Shown piece after piece: positions 14,883 through 20,859 of a stretch of 20,859 nt of DNA. The first letter of the stretch is position 1, and each line of letters starts with the position of its first letter. The notes under the pieces were generated by a model. The model was not told the DNA's origin. It made no database searches and saw only the letters and a list, made by a program, of their open reading frames with translations. Source of the DNA: an uncultured Collinsella sp. (lineage in GTDB: Bacteria; Actinomycetota; Coriobacteriia; Coriobacteriales; Coriobacteriaceae); NCBI GenBank assembly GCA_900547855.1, contig URIK01000014.1, positions 1 through 20,859 on the forward strand, in the 5' to 3' direction. Both the position numbers and the translations under genes were made by a program.

Positions 14883-16271
14883 ATGATTAAGATTGCCAAG
14901 TTTGGCGGCTCGTCGGTCGCCGACGCTGAACACTTCAAGAAGATCAAGGCCATCGTCGACGCCGACCCTGCCCGCCGTTTTGTGGTGGTTTCCGCCTGCG
15001 GCCGCCGCTTTAAAGGCGACACCAAGGTGACCGACCTGCTCTACCTGGTTAACGCGCACGTTAAGTATCACGTGTCGTGCGAGGAACTGCTCGAGGACAT
15101 TGGCCAGCGCTATTTTGATATCGCTGACGAGCTGGAGCTCACCTATCCCATCCGCGAGGAGTTTGCGGCCTTTGCCGAGCGCGCCCGCTCGGGCGGCTAC
15201 TCTACCGAGGAGCTCGTGAGCCGCGGCGAGTACTTTACCGCTCGCCTCATGGCCGAGTACCTGGGCCTGCCGTTCCTGGACGCCGCGACGGTTGTGGCAT
15301 TCCATCACGACGGTACGCTCAGCATGAATCGTACCTCCGAGCTGGTGCAGGAGTACGGTCAGCAGGGCGGCTTTGTTATGCCCGGTTTCTACGGCGCGAC
15401 GCGTGAGGGCCAGATTAAGCTGCTCGACCGTGGCGGCGGCGATATCTCGGGCTCGATTCTGGCCAAGTGCCTGGGTGCCGACCTGTACGAGAACTGGACC
15501 GATGTCTCGGGCTTCTATTCTGCCGATCCGCGTATTGTTCCCGAGGCTCAGCCCATTGCGCGCGTTACCTACGAGGAGCTGCGCGAGCTTTCGTACATGG
15601 GTGCAAGCGTCCTGCACGAGGAGGCCGTGTTCCCCGTACGCGAGGCGGGGATTCCGCTAGTCATCAAGAACACCAATGCGCCGCAGGACCCCGGCACTAT
15701 CATTAGCGAGACGGCTGACGAGGGCGAGGCGGAGCCCATCATTACCGGCGTGACCGGCAAGCGCGGTTTTGTCGCCATCAACGTCGCCCGCGACCGCACC
15801 AAGCCTCGTGTTGGCTTTATGCGCCGTGCGCTTTCGGTCTTCGAGCGCTATGACGTTTCCGTCGAGCACATGCCCACCGGTGTCGACCGCTTTGGCGCCG
15901 TGGTGCAGGAGCAAGACGTTCACGATTCGCTGTACTCGCTCGTGGGCGACATTCAACAGGAGGTCGAGCCGCTCGAGATCGAGGTTGTCGAGGGCTTGGC
16001 GCTCATCGCTACCGTCGGTCGTAACCTGCGCGGCCGTGCCGGCATCTCTGGCCACCTGTTTGGCATGCTCGGTCAGGCCGGCGTGAGCGTGCGCATGATT
16101 TCGCAGAGCTGCGACGAGATCAACATCATTATCGGTGTCGAGGAGAAGGACTTCGACCTGGCGATTCAGACCATCTACCGTGCCTTCTCCGACGAGAACG
16201 GCATTGTGAAGGTCTCCGACCTGGAGGCTCCCGCGCCGGTCGATCCCGCTCTGGTCGCGCTCCACAAGTAG
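14883..16271 (+). CDS. lysC: Aspartate kinase
   Basis: A 462-residue aspartate kinase, the first committed step to lysine, threonine and methionine. The N-terminal KFGGSSVADAEHF motif and the segment DRGGGDISGSILA belong to the amino-acid kinase domain (about residues 1-285). Residues about 300-445 form two ACT domains, so feedback inhibition by lysine or threonine is expected. It is a stand-alone kinase, not fused to homoserine dehydrogenase. The ATG at 14883 fits the family N-terminus, though its best ribosome site (AAAGG) is distant. A strong terminator separates it from asd, so the two adjacent pathway genes need not be one transcript. Confidence 0.94.
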   Translation: MIKIAKFGGSSVADAEHFKKIKAIVDADPARRFVVVSACGRRFKGDTKVTDLLYLVNAHVKYHVSCEELLEDIGQRYFDIADELELTYPIREEFAAFAERARSGGYSTEELVSRGEYFTARLMAEYLGLPFLDAATVVAFHHDGTLSMNRTSELVQEYGQQGGFVMPGFYGATREGQIKLLDRGGGDISGSILAKCLGADLYENWTDVSGFYSADPRIVPEAQPIARVTYEELRELSYMGASVLHEEAVFPVREAGIPLVIKNTNAPQDPGTIISETADEGEAEPIITGVTGKRGFVAINVARDRTKPRVGFMRRALSVFERYDVSVEHMPTGVDRFGAVVQEQDVHDSLYSLVGDIQQEVEPLEIEVVEGLALIATVGRNLRGRAGISGHLFGMLGQAGVSVRMISQSCDEINIIIGVEEKDFDLAIQTIYRAFSDENGIVKVSDLEAPAPVDPALVALHK

Positions 16272-16343
16272 CTGCTATCCCAGTAGATTTTTGGACTTGC
16301 CTCAAAAAACTATGGCGGGGCGTTTCGTTTCGGTTTCGTTTCG

Positions 16344-16375
16344 ACGGGGCGGGTTTCGTGCCCGCCCCGTTCTTG
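16344..16375 (+). terminator. Intrinsic terminator of lysC
   Basis: ACGGGGCGGG (16344-16353) and CCCGCCCCGT (16361-16370) form a perfect ten-base stem with a seven-base loop, followed by TCTTGT. It is preceded by a short repeat of GTTTCGTTTCG units (16322-16342). Confidence 0.75.
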
Positions 16376-16444
16376 TATACACTGGCAACAATAATCGGCC
16401 TGCTTGGCGTGCGGGCGATAGCCATAACCTTTAAAGGGGGAAGC

Positions 16445-17470
16445 ATGAAACAGTACACGGTTGCTATTTTGGGCGCGACGGGAGCCGTGGGCACCCAGAT
16501 GCTCGAGTGCCTCAACGAGCAGGAGTTTCCGGTCGGTAAGCTCAAGCTGCTGGCGAGCGCGCGCTCTGCGGGCAAGACCGTTGAGTTCCGCGGCGAGCAG
16601 GTTGTGATCGAAGAGGCTTGCCCCGAGGCCTTTGAGGGCTGCGACATCGTACTCGGTGCTGCCGGCGACGATATCGCCAAGGAACTGCTGCCCGAGGCCG
16701 TCAAGCGCGGCGCCGTCGTGGTCGACAACAGCCACGCCTTCCGTCTGGATCCCGAGGTGCCGCTGGTCGTGCCTGAGATCAACGCCGATGACATCAAGTG
16801 GCATCACGGCCTTATCGCCAACCCCAACTGCGCGACCATCATCGGCCTGGTTCCCACGTGGCCGCTGCATCAGCTCGCTGGCGTGAAGCGCATGATCGTC
16901 TCGACGTACCAGGCGGCTTCGGGTGCCGGCGCTCCCGGCATGGCCGAGCTCGAGGCTCAGTTGGCCGCCCTGGGCCGTGGCGAGGAGATTCCCGAGCCGC
17001 GCGCGTTTGCCGCCCAGCTGGCGAGCAACCTGATTCCGCAGATTGGCGGCGTCAAGGAGGAGGGCTTTACCTCCGAGGAGATGAAGCTGCAAAACGAGGG
17101 GCGCAAGATCATGCACCTGCCCGAGTTGCGCGTGAACTGCACCTGCGTGCGTGTGCCTGTGCTGCGCTCTCACTCCGAGAGCATTACGCTCGAGTTTGAG
17201 CGCGACATCACGGTGGAAGAGGCCCGTGCTGCGCTGGCTGCTGCTCCCGGCGTCAAGCTGGTTGACGATATGGCTGCCGAGGATGCACACGACCGCTTCC
17301 CCATGCCGATGGATACGTCCGACCAGGACCTGATTTGGGTCGGCCGCGTGCGTCGCGACATCTCGAACCCCGAGGCCGCACGCGGTATCACCTTCTGGTG
17401 CTGCGGCGACCAAATCCGTAAGGGCGCGGCAACCAACGCCGTCCAGATCGCTAAGCTGCTCTGCGAGTAG
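16445..17470 (+). CDS. asd: Aspartate-semialdehyde dehydrogenase
   Basis: A 341-residue NADP-dependent enzyme that reduces aspartyl phosphate to aspartate semialdehyde, the step after LysC. The nucleotide-binding motif is GATGAVGTQM (10-19). The catalytic cysteine is Cys129 in NPNCAT, followed by the STYQAASGAG loop. A later HSESI segment carries the conserved histidine region. Length is typical. The ATG at 16445 follows AAAGGGGG; an upstream in-frame extension to 16358 crosses the region just after the lysC terminator and has no family support. A 130-base palindrome starts 12 bases after the stop. Homoserine dehydrogenase, the next step to threonine, is not in the window. Confidence 0.95.
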   Translation: MKQYTVAILGATGAVGTQMLECLNEQEFPVGKLKLLASARSAGKTVEFRGEQVVIEEACPEAFEGCDIVLGAAGDDIAKELLPEAVKRGAVVVDNSHAFRLDPEVPLVVPEINADDIKWHHGLIANPNCATIIGLVPTWPLHQLAGVKRMIVSTYQAASGAGAPGMAELEAQLAALGRGEEIPEPRAFAAQLASNLIPQIGGVKEEGFTSEEMKLQNEGRKIMHLPELRVNCTCVRVPVLRSHSESITLEFERDITVEEARAALAAAPGVKLVDDMAAEDAHDRFPMPMDTSDQDLIWVGRVRRDISNPEAARGITFWCCGDQIRKGAATNAVQIAKLLCE

Positions 17471-17482
17471 TGTGACCTGTCC

Positions 17483-17612
17483 GGCGGGGGCCGGGCTTAG
17501 TTTTCAGAACGTCCTCGACCATGTGTGGCGCCTTGTCCTGCTCCTTCGGAGCCGCGGACAAGGCGCCACACTGGTCTGCGGAGTGTTCTGAAAACTAAGC
17601 CCGGCCCCCGCC
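17483..17612 (+). repeat. Long palindromic element, copy 3 (downstream of asd)
   Basis: Outer arms 17483-17510 and 17585-17612 are perfect 28-base inverted repeats. Inner arms 17524-17538 and 17556-17570 are perfect over 15 bases, with a GCTCC-TTC-GGAGC tip. Between the stems lie GTCCTCGACCATG and CTGGTCTGCGGAGT, almost the same as in the copy at 12038-12154 although the arms are unrelated. No target-site duplication is visible. The position just after asd suggests a role in 3'-end formation or stability. Confidence 0.87.
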
Positions 17613-17710
17613 TGCGGTGACGCTGCTGCGAGCGGCCTGCGATGGGGCCGTTGTTGGTTGGGGCCGCTGGGCTGATGTGGGGGCGCGTGGTTGTCGCGGG
17701 CCCTGGTCCC

Positions 17711-17794
17711 GGCGGCGGCCTCGGCGCTTCGCGCCTGCCGCCTTTGGGGACTGTGGGGCGCGGCCGGCAGCTGCGGCGCGCTGCGCCTGCTGCC
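17711..17794 (+). repeat. Two GC-rich hairpins of matching design
   Basis: Hairpin one (17711-17742) pairs GGCGGC with GCCGCC and, inside, GGCGC with GCGCC. Hairpin two (17766-17794) pairs GGCAGC with GCTGCC and the same inner GGCGC with GCGCC. In both, a single T separates the two stems on the right side. The rest of 17613-17820 is very GC-rich, with no gene supported. Confidence 0.45.
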
Positions 17795-17839
17795 TGAGGT
17801 GACTTTGGGGTCGATTGGGGTTGTCTGCACAATTCGCGG

Positions 17840-17845
17840 TATTAT
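17840..17845 (+). promoter_or_regulatory. Possible -10 box of ogt
   Basis: TATTAT stands out in a short AT-richer stretch 28 bases before the ogt start. The -35 is unclear: TTGGGG at 17815 gives a 19-base spacer. Confidence 0.3.
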
Positions 17846-17872
17846 GTTGCGGAGTTTTGAAAGGAGCCGCTG

Positions 17873-18451
17873 GTGGTCACGACGACGTTTGCCTCGCCTT
17901 TGGGCGAAATCTTGCTTGCCGCTGATGGCCGCGGTCTGACGGGACTTTGGTTTGAGGGGCAGGAGCATTTTGGCTCCACGCTTCTCCGGGAAGACTCCGA
18001 ACATGTTGAAGGCGCCGATGCAGTTTCTGGTACTGGCGGCATGTCGTCGGTGAGTCCGGCAAATGGTGCGGCGTCTTCGGTGCTTGAGCGTTCCTGGGCT
18101 TGGCTGAATGCTTATTTTGCAGGGCAGGAACCTCGGTTTACGCCGCCGTTGCATATGATCGGCACGGCGTTTCAGCGTGAAGTTTGGTACGAGCTGCTTT
18201 CTATTCCGCGTGGCGAGGTCGCTACGTATGGCGAGATCGCCCAGCGTGTTGCGGCTCGACATCGTGTACCGGGAAACGAGGCACCCGTTGTGTCTCCCCG
18301 TGCCGTGGGGGCCGCGGTCGCGCGTAATCCCATTTCGATTATTGTGCCGTGCCATCGCGTGGTTGCCGCCGACGGCTCGCTTAACGGATATGCCGGCGGG
18401 CTTGATCGCAAGGAGTGGCTGCTTCGGCTTGAGGGCGCGTACGAGGAGTAA
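17873..18451 (+). CDS. ogt: Methylated-DNA--protein-cysteine methyltransferase
   Basis: A 192-residue suicide DNA-repair protein that takes the alkyl group from O6-alkylguanine onto its own cysteine. The active-site motif VPCHRVV carries Cys160; the DNA-binding helix region is TYGEIAQRVAARHRV, and SLNGYAGGLDRKEWLL is the conserved C-terminal stretch. GTG at 17873 is the start, with AAGGAG six bases upstream. Residues about 40-68 are a Gly/Ser/Ala-rich insertion (SGTGGMSSVSPANGAASS) between the N-terminal strand region and the catalytic domain, likely a flexible linker. The gene stands alone and converges on the CLC gene, with the 62-base tandem hairpins between them. Confidence 0.92.
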   Translation: MVTTTFASPLGEILLAADGRGLTGLWFEGQEHFGSTLLREDSEHVEGADAVSGTGGMSSVSPANGAASSVLERSWAWLNAYFAGQEPRFTPPLHMIGTAFQREVWYELLSIPRGEVATYGEIAQRVAARHRVPGNEAPVVSPRAVGAAVARNPISIIVPCHRVVAADGSLNGYAGGLDRKEWLLRLEGAYEE

Positions 18452-18491
18452 CACTCGAGCGCTTTGCATAGCCAAGATGCCGTGAAAGAAC

Positions 18492-18636
18492 GGGACATGC
18501 TTTCCGAATGGAGGCTCAGACGGAAACTACGTCCCGGAATTCCGTTTTAAAGCGGGATGCGCTTTCCGAATGGCGTTCCAAGCGGAAACCGTGTCCCGGA
18601 ATACAGCCTCAGAGTGGGACGCCGTTTCCGGCTGAG
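18492..18636 (+). repeat. 62-bp tandem repeat of hairpin units
   Basis: Units start at 18492, 18554 and 18616 (the last truncated), an exact 62-base period. Each full unit opens with GGGAY then TTTCCG and closes with CGGAAAC then GTCCC, so each folds into a hairpin; the first two share TTTCCGAATGG. In effect there are five half-units of GGGA-N5-TTTCCG in alternating orientation. They lie in the 206-base gap between convergent ogt and the CLC gene, and may act as a two-way terminator or a REP-like element. Confidence 0.8.
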
Positions 18637-18657
18637 ACCACCTGCCTGGACATCCAT

Positions 18658-19893
18658 CTACGCCCGCTCCTGCAGGGCGTAGATGGACTTATCCATGTTG
18701 AACAGGTAAGCCACAACGCAGACAATAATGGACATCGGCAAGTTACCAAAGCCGAAGACTTCGCAGCCAATAAGGATGGGTGCGAGCAGCGTATTGGTGG
18801 CGCTGCCAAAGACGGCTGCGTAGCCCAGTGAGGCGCAGAGCTCGACGGGCATGCCGAGAATCCCGGCGAGTACGACACCCAGGCTGGCTCCGATGGAGAA
18901 CAACGGCGTCACCTCGCCACCCTGATATCCTGCGGCAAGCGTGGTAATGGTGAGTGCGAATTTGAGTGCCCAGTCCCAAGGTATGATGGCGACCTTGCCG
19001 TCACCGTCGAGCGCCGCGGATATCAGATTGGTGCCAAGCCCGCAGTATCGACCCTGCCATAGTGCGAACAGAATCGCCGATAACGCGATGCCCATAACGG
19101 CGATGCGTGCATAGGGGTTGGGGAGCAGCCGCGCCGCAAGTGTTTTGGCATGTGCAAGGTACCAGGCAAAGGCGCCGCCCACCATACCAAACGCGATGCC
19201 CAACAGTGCCAGCCGTCCAAGACCGGGGAGGTCGAGCGCATACGAGGCGGTAACGGCGACCTCGAACTTCTCGAGCCCCAGGGCGCCGGAGGTCATGCTT
19301 GCGGCAAGTGAAGCCGTAAGCGCGGGGAGCAACGCGCGGTATTCCATGCGTCCGGCGACCAGCACTTCGATAGCAAAGACCGTAGCAGCGAGCGGCGTTC
19401 GAAAGAGTCCGGCAAAGCCAGCGGCCATACCAATGAGCAAAAACGTGTTGCCGGGGTTTCGGAAAGGTAGACGCCTGCCGATCCAGTGCGAGACGGTTGC
19501 ACCAATCTGCACGGCCACGCCCTCGCGCCCCGCACTGCCGCCAAAGAGGTGCGTCCCCCACGTGCTCAACATAATGAGCGGCACCAAACGCGGGGAGATG
19601 GCATCCTCGCGTCCGTGACCTACGTCAAATACCAGGCTCATGCCCCGATCGGTGCCTTTGCCCCAGGTGCGGTAGGCAAATACGATGGCCAAGCCCATGA
19701 GGGCGAGGAAGGGAAGGAGCAGTGCGATGTGTTCGTCGCGGAAGGCGCCGATTGCCAGAAGCACGCGTCCAAAGAGTGCGCAGATGGCGCCAACGATGAT
19801 GCCGATAGGGATTCCGACGGCACCCATAAGCACGAGGCCGCTATAGGTGTTGAGCAAGCGTTTGATTCTGCTCGATGCGTTGCTTTCCGACAT
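18658..19893 (-). CDS. CLC-family antiporter, fluoride-specific (CLC-F) type
   Basis: A 411-residue integral membrane protein of the CLC family with about ten or more hydrophobic segments. The gating motif is HLFGGSAGREGVAVQIGA with Glu124; Val replaces the Pro of chloride-type GREGP, as in the fluoride/proton antiporter branch. The segments GFAGLFRTPLAATVFAIEV and GYQGGEVTPLFSIGASLG also fit that branch. Its likely job is fluoride export. ATG 19893 is used; an in-frame GTG at 19908 lies five codons upstream, because TGTCGGAAAGCAA is duplicated, and neither has a strong ribosome site. No fluoride riboswitch is seen upstream. It is convergent with ogt. A chloride transporter is the alternative. 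Confidence 0.8.
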   Translation of the reverse strand: MSESNASSRIKRLLNTYSGLVLMGAVGIPIGIIVGAICALFGRVLLAIGAFRDEHIALLLPFLALMGLAIVFAYRTWGKGTDRGMSLVFDVGHGREDAISPRLVPLIMLSTWGTHLFGGSAGREGVAVQIGATVSHWIGRRLPFRNPGNTFLLIGMAAGFAGLFRTPLAATVFAIEVLVAGRMEYRALLPALTASLAASMTSGALGLEKFEVAVTASYALDLPGLGRLALLGIAFGMVGGAFAWYLAHAKTLAARLLPNPYARIAVMGIALSAILFALWQGRYCGLGTNLISAALDGDGKVAIIPWDWALKFALTITTLAAGYQGGEVTPLFSIGASLGVVLAGILGMPVELCASLGYAAVFGSATNTLLAPILIGCEVFGFGNLPMSIIVCVVAYLFNMDKSIYALQERA

Positions 19894-19978
19894 TTTGCTT
19901 TCCGACACTTGCTCTCTTGATAGAAAAAGAGCTGGAGTTGCGCATCGTTGAGAGGCTTTCCAGCTTTAGCAAAACAAA

Positions 19979-20019
19979 CTTATAAGATGCGGCGGGCCGC
20001 GTCAAGATAATTGCTTGAC
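19979..20019 (-). promoter_or_regulatory. Possible promoter and dyad before the CLC gene
   Basis: On the minus strand TTGACG (20000-20005) and TATAAG (19979-19984) lie 15 bases apart, slightly short for a promoter. The -35 overlaps an inverted repeat, GTCAAG (20001-20006) and CTTGAC (20014-20019), which might bind a regulator. Confidence 0.35.
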
Positions 20020-20078
20020 AGCCTAGGAGGCGGCTGGTTGGCTGGCTTAAAACCTAGCGCGTGAAATGACGCTCCACG

Positions 20079-20717
20079 CTATTCAGCGCGCTTGATAGGA
20101 TGGCGAACCACAGTCTTAAGTTTCTCCGGTGCACATTTGCGTGGATCGGAGAGATAAATTTCGTGATGGAAACGGGTGTCTGAGAAGTCGGGGACATAGC
20201 CCTGTTCGGTCGCGTATTCATGCATGGCGTCTACGGTCGCCGGTTCGTTGTCGTAGGGCCCGGTGTGCATGCATTGAACGCAGAGACCCTCGTCAACTTT
20301 AAGCAGCTCGACGGCGGAAAAGTCCAGTTTCTTTTTGGCCGTGGCTTCCGCGACTGCCCAGTCAAAGTCATCTCGGGTGACGAAATCGGGCAGGCGGATA
20401 CACGAGATAAAGTTGAAATCGTCCTTGCGTACATAATCGATGTCGCCGCTCGGGGAGTCTTGCCACCAGAAACCCTCGAGCGGCGGTACCACAAAGTCGA
20501 AATAGCCCTCGATACTCCTTGAGCCTTTCTTCGACATCTTGACGGTATAGGCGATGCCGTAAAGCAGCGGCAGGGCGTTTTGATACTCGCCACCTTCGGT
20601 ATTTGGGTCGCCCTTTCCGCGAACGGCAACGTAGCTCATAGGCGGGACAGTTACGATACTCGGCTTGCTTGCAGGTTTGTAGAGCTCCTTGCATTCCTTC
20701 TTAAAGTCGAACGCCAT
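20079..20717 (-). CDS. GyrI-like small-molecule-binding protein
   Basis: A 212-residue cytoplasmic protein of the GyrI-like (SOUL/GyrI fold) superfamily. After a short basic N-terminus, VTVPPMSYVAVRGKGDPN (about 22-39) is the first conserved strand-loop; a central EGFWWQDSP segment and a late CMHTGPYDNEPAT followed by HHEIYLSDPRK complete the fold. No DNA-binding domain is fused. Related proteins bind small ligands; E. coli GyrI/SbmC inhibits gyrase and is SOS-induced. A perfect LexA-type box lies 56 bases upstream of the ATG, overlapping the likely promoter, so SOS control is plausible here as well. The ribosome site is AAAGGCGG before ATG 20717. The ligand and partner are unknown. Confidence 0.8.
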   Translation of the reverse strand: MAFDFKKECKELYKPASKPSIVTVPPMSYVAVRGKGDPNTEGGEYQNALPLLYGIAYTVKMSKKGSRSIEGYFDFVVPPLEGFWWQDSPSGDIDYVRKDDFNFISCIRLPDFVTRDDFDWAVAEATAKKKLDFSAVELLKVDEGLCVQCMHTGPYDNEPATVDAMHEYATEQGYVPDFSDTRFHHEIYLSDPRKCAPEKLKTVVRHPIKRAE

Positions 20718-20773
20718 GTTGGCCGCCTTTCTGCGTATTGGCCTGCTTAGATAGCCGAATCATATCATAGAAA

Positions 20774-20787
20774 CGAACAGCTGTTCG
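20774..20787 (-). promoter_or_regulatory. LexA-type SOS box
   Basis: CGAACAGCTGTTCG is a perfect 14-base palindrome that fits the CGAAC-N4-GTTCG LexA box of Gram-positive bacteria. On the minus strand, TATGAT boxes just downstream (20759-20769) place it over the -35 region of the GyrI-like gene. It could also serve a divergent gene beyond the contig end. Confidence 0.72.
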
Positions 20788-20830
20788 AATGATTTGGCTG
20801 ACAGATTGAGATGCGTGCGTTGTGTTTGGC

Positions 20831-20859
20831 CTGTCTCTTATACACATCTGACGCTGCCG
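20831..20859. other. Nextera adapter contamination at contig end
   Basis: CTGTCTCTTATACACATCT at 20831-20849 is the Tn5 mosaic-end sequence in Nextera adapters, and the last ten bases continue the Read 1 adapter. This is a library artefact, not genomic DNA. Confidence 0.97.

Noticed and set aside
14589..15617. A 342-codon frame antisense to lysC
   Set aside because: It is a shadow of lysC, with no domain and no proper start.
16310..17413. A 367-codon frame antisense to asd
   Set aside because: It is a shadow of asd and runs through the lysC terminator.
17483..17612. Insertion sequence with terminal inverted repeats
   Set aside because: Nothing coding lies between the arms and no target-site duplication is visible; a non-autonomous element remains possible.
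17504..18475. A 323-codon minus-strand frame across the palindrome and ogt
   Set aside because: It is composition-driven, rich in Arg and Pro, and opposes the ogt gene with its clear PCHRV motif.
18492..18636. CRISPR array
   Set aside because: The 62-base units have no repeat-spacer pattern; they are adjacent hairpins that differ within the loops, and no cas genes are near.
18508..18831. A 107-codon plus-strand frame in the tandem repeats
   Set aside because: It crosses the repeat array into the antisense of the CLC gene and has no ribosome site.
19894..20078. Fluoride riboswitch upstream of the CLC gene
   Set aside because: The conserved pieces of the fluoride aptamer could not be found on the minus strand.

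Overview
The window looks like one end of a draft contig from a GC-rich gut actinobacterium of the class Coriobacteriia, most likely Collinsella or a close relative. This is inferred from codon use, AGGAGG-type ribosome sites and the look of the proteins; no 16S or other marker gene is present. The last 29 bases (20831-20859) are Nextera transposase adapter, so the biological sequence ends at 20830.

Region 1 (217-5869) is a sucrose utilisation locus: a LacI-family regulator (scrR), a divergent family-32 glycoside hydrolase, a sucrose-type PTS IIBC permease (scrA) and a canonical sucrose-6-phosphate hydrolase (scrB). Four copies of one LacI-type operator motif lie before scrR and around the promoter of the structural genes. 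Region 2 (6146-9490) is a run of plus-strand housekeeping genes: a DegV-family lipid-binding protein, a pyruvate formate-lyase activating enzyme, MTA/SAH nucleosidase and the ribosome-assembly GTPase YihA/YsxC. The last two are closely spaced.

Region 3 (9523-12154) is an AT-richer accessory segment. It holds a two-gene toxin-antitoxin-like module: a DUF3990 (ADP-ribosyltransferase-like) protein overlapping a two-domain protein that ends in an Xre-type helix-turn-helix. A striking double palindrome precedes it. A minus-strand pair follows: a secreted protein resembling DUF5626 and an unlisted 34-residue membrane protein, closed by a terminator hairpin.

Region 4 (12178-17470) carries the aspartate-to-threonine pathway: thrB and thrC on the minus strand, lysC and asd on the plus strand. 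Homoserine dehydrogenase is not in the window. Three long palindromes (12038-12154, 13074-13185, 17483-17612) sit at the edges of these genes. Their arms differ in sequence but stay perfectly complementary, and they share a conserved internal-loop motif, so they appear to be one family of structured repeats.

Region 5 (17873-20787) holds an O6-alkylguanine-DNA alkyltransferase (ogt), a 62-bp tandem repeat of hairpins, a CLC-family antiporter of the fluoride-specific type and a GyrI-like protein. A perfect LexA/SOS box lies upstream of the GyrI-like gene. The best candidates for something undescribed are the DUF3990-HTH module with its double operator, the palindrome family with its conserved loop, and the possible SOS control of the GyrI-like gene.
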